Positions 57,969 to 64,000 of a stretch of 64,000 bases of DNA are shown here, in pieces; position 1 is the first letter of the stretch, and the number at the start of each line of letters is the position of its first letter. This stretch comes from Hymenolepis diminuta (lineage: Eukaryota; Platyhelminthes; Cestoda; Cyclophyllidea; Hymenolepididae). The notes under the pieces were generated by a model. It searched no databases. It worked only from the letters and a program-made list of their open reading frames with translations, and was not told the DNA's origin. Both the position numbers and the translations under genes were made by a program. The stretch covers positions 4,178,387-4,242,386 of the forward strand of contig CAADRB010000005.1 in NCBI GenBank assembly GCA_900708905.1. Reading direction: 5' to 3'.

Positions 57969-58151
57969 TTAACTTTTACGCAAAGAACATGATAACCTGA
58001 AGTTCAGGCGCTCGCAGATATCATTTAGAATCACTTGAGATACACTATTGAAGATAAGGGCGGCCTTCTTTGGATCCATGTCTTGCGTCTCTCTACGCAA
58101 AAGATAATTCACTCGAATCTTTGATGTAGTTTTTGGGGTTATTGTTAACAC
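57969..58151 (-). CDS. Weak ORF, possible exon with faint Tctex1-like pattern
   Basis: Sixty residues have balanced, coding-like composition: LLRRETQDMDPKKAALIFNS then VSQVILNDICERLNF. The spacing of DP, the S-x-x-I helix and ERLNF recalls the helical part of Tctex1 dynein light chains (Y-x-P then ISxxIKxRVKxL). The beta strands that should follow are not found. It could equally be chance or a pseudogene fragment. Confidence 0.2.
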   Translation of the reverse strand: MLTITPKTTSKIRVNYLLRRETQDMDPKKAALIFNSVSQVILNDICERLNFRLSCSLRKS

Positions 58152-60252
58152 TCTAATGCGATCGACTATATTTTATGCCAGTTTTACTCCGTATAGCCTT
58201 AATGGGATTGTATAAATATGAAATGGGTTCAAGGCATCCATGATCAGCGTCTCTTGAGGTACTATTTTTACTAAAAAACGTCGTTTGCGTATTGGAGATA
58301 CAACACAAAATCCTTATTTGGTGCTTGATAAACGTCTCTAATACAGAAATTTACTTTTTCATGGATAATTTAAGAAGGAAATTACGTTTATAATAAGAAG
58401 GACTAATTCTTATCTGTTTTATTTTTTTAAAAACAGTAATTATTATCTTTTAAAATTCACCCAAAAGCTAGGCGTAAATATCCTGTCTCACTGGCAATAT
58501 TTTGTTAGCAAAAATTAATTTTTTTACATAAAGGGCAGAAATAAATCCTGTTGGACCTGAGGAAATTAATCATAGTTCGTTTTTTTTATAAAGAAAAGAA
58601 CCCCATTTCAATTTGCTGTCCCATAGACGTAAAGTGTCGTACTTTCTGCGGCCTCTGCTTCTCCAGCTAAAACGCATATAAATGCACTTTTATGATGCAC
58701 TTTTGCATTCGAAGTTGTGGAATTTTCGTTAAGTCATGATATCCTAAGCACTCTGTTTTAGATATAACTACATGAGTAGTTAAATTGCGCGATTTCTTGG
58801 GAAATTTTCTATTCTATTCTAACGCATTATAAGTTCACCAACTCAATACTCTCATCTGTGGAATACTATATTCATGACTTTTATTAATCTTACCCTGATG
58901 ACCTTCTTCTTAAAATAAATACGAGAAATTCGCGTATAAAGGGTCTATTCAAGGGAACGATACCAAAAGGAAAGGAATGGTAGACGGGCAATAGGATAAT
59001 GGGGAAATTGGGTCAGAGGTTTGTCCACTGACACGAAATATCCCCATAGGCTAGGTTTCTATTATATTTCATTTATTGAAACTTGTAAACATATTTGCAA
59101 TTCCGCGTGTAATAGTAATTGATTTTGGCATATTGAAGTGCATCAGACGTCAGTAATTTGGAAGAAACATGTTACACTGATGAAAATGCTTGATAGGAGG
59201 TTTTCAAGATTACCTTAGTCATTAATTATGCAATTTAAAAGGCGTTGTTGCGATTTTATACCTCACAGAATAATCAGGTGTGGCAAGATGTCTAGTACAT
59301 TGAAGAGAGGTCTGCAGGACGATTTTACCTTACAATTCTTTTCCAGCAGTGACTTGCTAAGTTTTTTTTCTTGGAGGTTAGAGTCATTGTAACTATTTCT
59401 CTTCAACTCATAGTCTTGAGTGTAGAATAATTTAATGAAAACAAATATCCCCACAAGTAGAATTCTTCAGTAACAGAGTTCATCAATGTTTCAGAAATCG
59501 TTTATATTACTTTGTAGGTCCGGTTGACATTTACTTAACTAATCCACTCTCCGTAATCTTGTATCCTTCCTTCTTTTACAAATTCGTGATGAGTTTCTCC
59601 AAATTTCAATAAACAATTGTCCACTAAAATTTCATTTGACCTATCAGGAACTTGAATTGAAATTTGTACAGAAAAATAGGCATTTCAAACCTGATCTAGG
59701 CTTGTAATAAAAATGCATACTCAAATTTACCAAAGTTTAGAAATTACAAAATGCATTGATATATCCCAATTCGGGAATATTTACAATATTCTGTTATGTA
59801 AAGGAGAAAATCAAAGGGATTTACTTATTTCGAAAAAAGAGAGGTTTGGTACGTTGACAAATAAACACCACTCAAAGGTTAAGGTCAGCAAATTAAGTAA
59901 CCGCTACTGAAAGTGTAGAACTAAGACGTATTTATTGCATTGTTATTCAAAGTAGATAGTTGAAATAAAATTTAATTATAAATGTTTCCTTCCAGTTTCG
60001 ATGAGTTCCTAATAAATCAATGTCATTTTCACTGATATCTCTTATGATGGAATAGACAGCCCTGAGCTATTTCGGAAGACATATCAAGAAGATTTATCAT
60101 TATCATCCTCTAGTTTCTAGAAAATTCTGCTGCATAGAATTCATGAATTCAATACAGTTCAAGCATTATCACATTCCATTACTATAAGTAGTGAAAATTC
60201 AGTCTTCAAAGTGAAGGTAATTCAAGAACTAGTTTGGTTAAAATACTTGTTC

Positions 60253-60400
60253 CTACAAGTCAAAATTGAACTCTGGTGGACAAAAAGCTTTGAGCGTGTC
60301 AGAATAAACAAACCCCGCTTTTTTGCTATGATCAATGACCATTTTACTTGAAGCCACTTGTCCAGACTCGAGCATTAAAGGAGAATGACGAGGCTGGATT
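60253..60400 (-). CDS. Weak ORF, possible 3' terminal exon
   Basis: After a plausible acceptor (aataatccag) an open frame of 47 residues runs PRHSPLMLESGQVASSKMVI to CPPEFNFDL and a TAG stop. Composition looks coding-like. I do not recognise the protein and see no upstream partner exon. Confidence 0.2.
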
Positions 60401-63400
60401 ATTGATGATGGATTAACAAAAACGTCAACTTGTTCTTTTCTTGTGAAGAACAGGACTATTGTGGTGTGAAAAGTGAGTTGCATGTTGGTGTTGAATTTAT
60501 ACAATTTACGAAAGAGATATGGTTGATGGAGGTAACCAGTCCTTTGAGTGCTGGCTTTGAGCACTGTCTGGGTCTGTCATTCTTTGATCAACTGCCAATA
60601 AGTGGAATTGCACAGCACCACTTAATTAGTCTAATTTTAGTTTGTTTTATCAGAGGTAGTTCTAAAAATACTTAGATAATTGGTTGTCAAGCCTACTGTT
60701 TGAAATCTTGAAAGCAAACCCTTTTCCAACCATTGATCAACTATCAATTTTAAGAAGTTCATGTGAGCAAATAGAAGTGTAAACTAAAAACTGGATAGAA
60801 AAATAGCCGAACAAAATAAATTTCGTTTTTCGTTGCGCTGCTTAAGTAAACAACTATTGAAAAACTAGTTTGCAATCGAAATTAGAAAGAAGAATAATTT
60901 AAACAAAGTAGAACGAATTTCAAATTACTGCTAACCATTGAGGGAAAATTCAGGTAACTTTCAACGACCAAAGCGAAACTGGTATCGTGCAAGTAATTTT
61001 CGTGGTTGGTTTATTTAAATAATAAAAAATAAAATTTTACATTTTGGCACCACACCAATCTGGAAAATCGAAGCACTAAAAGAGGTCCTAGATCGGACGA
61101 TAATAATATAAGAAGGAGGAAATTAAGCTTTTGTCATTTCCAACTGCCCAAAAGAAAAGAGTCGTTTACATACCAAGGAGAGGCAGCCATCTTGGAAGCA
61201 GCAAGTTAAAATTGTTTCTGTGGGGGAGGGAATGGATCACATGCAAAGGCGATAACATACAACGTCGATATTGAATAATGGAAGTAAAGAAATTTAATAA
61301 GCCTATCGAATTCATCCAGACGTCGCTAAAATGATTAGAAACTCTTATTTGGAAGCAAATATATCTATTCGGCTGTAGTTTCGTGACAAGGTTCACAGGC
61401 ATGTGAATTATTTATAAGTAGTATGTATCTCGAAAAAAAGAAGCCTTATCTAAATAACAGAATTTAATGCATCATCGATTTCTGAAATTGTAGAATATGT
61501 ACCGCTGAAAATTCCCATCCCAACAAATTAGGTATGTAATTCTGAAAAGACCAGCATATCACTTTTTTCCTCTGATGACGAATAAAAGTTCGTCTAACAA
61601 GTCAGATTACTTGGGCACATCGACGGAAATCTAATTCATGGTCAATAGTAAATATGATAAACCAATAAATATATTAAATAAGTATCTTTGTATTAAATAA
61701 TAAGAACCTTTAATATATGTCGAACTTAATTGTGATTATTTTCCTGAATACAAAGTTAAAATCCCTATCCCAAATGCAATTTCCACTTCTTCTACTCTCG
61801 TTACTTAATCCAGACATTAATCTTCATGACTGTAAAAAACTTCACTGCTATTTATCTCAGAAAATGACCAAAAATTTTGCAATCGACAGACAAAATCCAG
61901 GTTTTAGGGAGAAGAACATGCATACAATTAACTAGGTGTAATTATAAGAGGACTTATCTCAATTAAAAATTACGGCTACCTCAGTCAAGTAAGATTTAAT
62001 AGAGCACGGAAGGGAAGAACGATTACTTTCTCCTGAAAAGAAAAAAATGGCCCAGGAACTAATATCTTTGCCAATTATAGACTTCGTAGGAAATAGTTTG
62101 TGATTTAATCTGTAGAAAGTCATACTATTTTACCAAGAAGTAAACTAGCGAGAGAAGAGGAAGAAATTGAGGCAGAATATTAAGATAAAGGAGGAAACGA
62201 GGAAAGTATTTACCTCTTAGCTAGTAATCTGAAAATCGGACAGGTAGAACCATGTGAAGCAAATATGCAGACGATAGGCAGTGAGAAAAATCGATGAAAT
62301 AACTTGGAGCTATTGGTTTGAATGAGTTAAAGGTAAAATCGAAATGTTGCCAATATTATTTTTTTGCTGAAGCTCGATCGAGTTTTAATGGAATGACCAA
62401 CTTAACTGGCAAAAATTTCAGAAAAGATACTCGTGAGATTGTAATGTTAAGTAAATGGAAAACCTTGATGTTTCATTAAATCAGCTCCATGTAAATGTTC
62501 TTACTCAGGGATATAATTATGAGACTATGGAAAGGGAATCCTTGTGAACATGTTTCGAGTCATAACAAGAAATCGGAGTTATAAACCATCAATATCTCGA
62601 CCTTCTAGGAATTGCCTTTACTCATTTAGACATCAGGAGATAACCATGGAACATACAGAATTATTTTTCCAAGGCAAACGGCTCTCGCTGACATAATTCT
62701 TCTCGTGAGTAGTTGATTTAGGCTCGCTTAAATTAATCCATATAAACGCGTTGCATTGCGAATTTCACGATCAAAATTATTGTTCTTTCAATTAAAAATT
62801 TAAACCAGGAAATCAATTTATATGAAATAGTCATTGAAGATCTTGGCAGTAAAGGTGACACTTTAGCGGACACTAATCAGATACCATACTCTTGAATAAT
62901 GCCGAATATCAAATAAATAAGATTGGTATTTTAAGAGGAGTTGATAGTGTGATGACGCAGATTTTGATTGGTCTTTTAGAGTCATTTGCGTATCCGCGTC
63001 AATTGTATCAATTTTCTGATGGGTAAACCAACTTTGCTGTCGCCATCCCATTGATTTCTGCTCTTTTTAACAATAAGTGAAATACGAACATAACCGTTTG
63101 CTATTGTATCTTACAATACGAACACATTCATATGTTAATCCTTAGTTACATGTATTCTAGTGGATGTTTCACTTTCTATAGCTTAATTCAATTCCATTCC
63201 ATTCTTTACTGATAATACGAAAGACAAGACTCCCCGATAATATTTGACTCTATTCAAAGAAACGGATCTTAAATTTTCAAACTGACTGAGAATACATAGA
63301 TTTCAAGCTCATGTTAACTTCCTGACACAACTAACTTCACAACAGCTTGTGTATCAATGAGTCTCATATTTCTTTTCTGCAAATGGACACAATGTAAGGA

Positions 63401-63758
63401 AACAGGAGAGAGGTTAGAGGGACCGAAATAGGATATAGGGAACACTCAAAGTGAGAGAAAGGCGTTCTAGTATCGCAAAAAAAGGAGATCGTTTTCGAGA
63501 GGTATGGGGCGGGCCAGGGACAAGGGTTTAAATGCATCGCGAATCAAGTCAAAAGGAGTGGTAGTAGGTGTGAGATGTGTATTTGTATGTATGCTTTGAG
63601 ATTCAGGAAAGAAGTGGGAGGGAGGAGGGGTTGTTTTGGCGTCATGATGCAGCAGAAAGTTGTCAGGTGTCAGGCAGACGTACGAACAGGATCAAAGACC
63701 GAAATGGAGACTGAAAAGTGAGAGAGAAGGGATTTGGCTATGGCGAATTCAGTAGTAA

Positions 63759-63905
63759 CTACTGGGCTTGAGATGCAGTGGAGTCTCTGAGTTGCTCTTC
63801 AAGGTGTTTTATTCGTCTCTCGTGACCCTTGATTATAATCTTCATCTTTCGCATGTCGTCCATTAGCTGTTGGATTTCCTCTGGTGCTATTCCACCAAAA
63901 TCGAC
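63759..63905 (-). CDS. Terminal exon of an unidentified coiled-coil gene (partial)
   Basis: The exon begins after acceptor ttgtgttgtag and encodes 48 residues plus stop in phase 0. It starts VDFGGIAPEEIQQLMDDMRK, continues MKIIIKGHERRIKHLEEQL, and ends in a short Ser/Gln tail. The heptad spacing of I, L and M indicates a C-terminal coiled coil. The earlier exons lie beyond 64000, so family and function cannot be given. It is not part of ccdc39, whose start is at 57454. Confidence 0.6.
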   Translation of the reverse strand, partial: VDFGGIAPEEIQQLMDDMRKMKIIIKGHERRIKHLEEQLRDSTASQAQ

Positions 63906-64000
63906 CTACAACACAACCAAACGGTAAATAAAGTTAACTAAACGTATAATCATTAAAAATACATCTTTACCCATATTGTTATGGAAATAGGTTAGCAAGA

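Larger units (their letters stand above)
57455..63758. other. Intergenic between ccdc39 and the next minus-strand gene
   Basis: This 6.3 kb should contain the ccdc39 promoter next to 57454. Apart from two coding-like ORFs (57969-58151 and 60253-60400) it is AT-rich with no recognised repeat. The last 350 bases (63400-63740) are strongly purine-rich, reminiscent in composition of the gypsy LTRs. Confidence 0.4.

Noticed and set aside
62863..63051. Minus-strand ORF as an exon of the 63.8-kb gene
   Set aside because: That gene already ends with a stop at 63759, and the ORF has no homology; the possible acceptor alone is weak.

Overview
This is eukaryotic genomic DNA from an animal, most likely a parasitic flatworm (a tapeworm or fluke; the species cannot be fixed from the sequence). 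The reasons are the conserved animal genes split into many small exons, very short introns (29, 37 and 40 bases) beside introns of about 7 kb, AT-rich spacers, and old Ty3/gypsy-type retroelements. There are no bacterial-type operons. Two runs of N mark assembly gaps.

Layout. (1) 466-24465, plus strand: the 3' half of a metabotropic glutamate receptor, closest in sequence to vertebrate group II (mGluR2/3). The five exons in the window encode the end of the cysteine-rich domain, all seven membrane segments and a long cytoplasmic tail. The extracellular glutamate-binding domain lies upstream of the window. Three of the introns are about 7 kb. They contain two degraded LTR retrotransposons (9720-14241 and 18092-22464), both antisense to the receptor, two solo LTR-like sequences, and several short dispersed repeats. 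(2) 24466-42246: about 18 kb without a confident gene. It holds repeats, a sense-strand gag fragment (32612-33480) and low-complexity DNA. (3) 42247-45186, plus strand: a complete seven-exon cyclin-dependent kinase 5 gene (295 residues). (4) 46116-57454, minus strand: a complete 17-exon gene for the axonemal coiled-coil protein CCDC39 (956 residues reconstructed, human 941), tail-to-tail with cdk5. One intron holds a dead mariner transposon. (5) 57455-63758: mostly empty, with two weak coding-like ORFs. (6) 63759-63905, minus strand: the last exon of an unidentified coiled-coil gene that continues past the window.

The three identified genes are functionally separate: glutamate signalling, a neuronal-type kinase, and assembly of motile cilia. 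I found no defence island, biosynthetic cluster or clearly new system. The more unusual observations are a GC-AG intron and micro-introns in cdk5, a fold-back rearrangement inside a gypsy integrase, and three uncharacterised dispersed repeat families.
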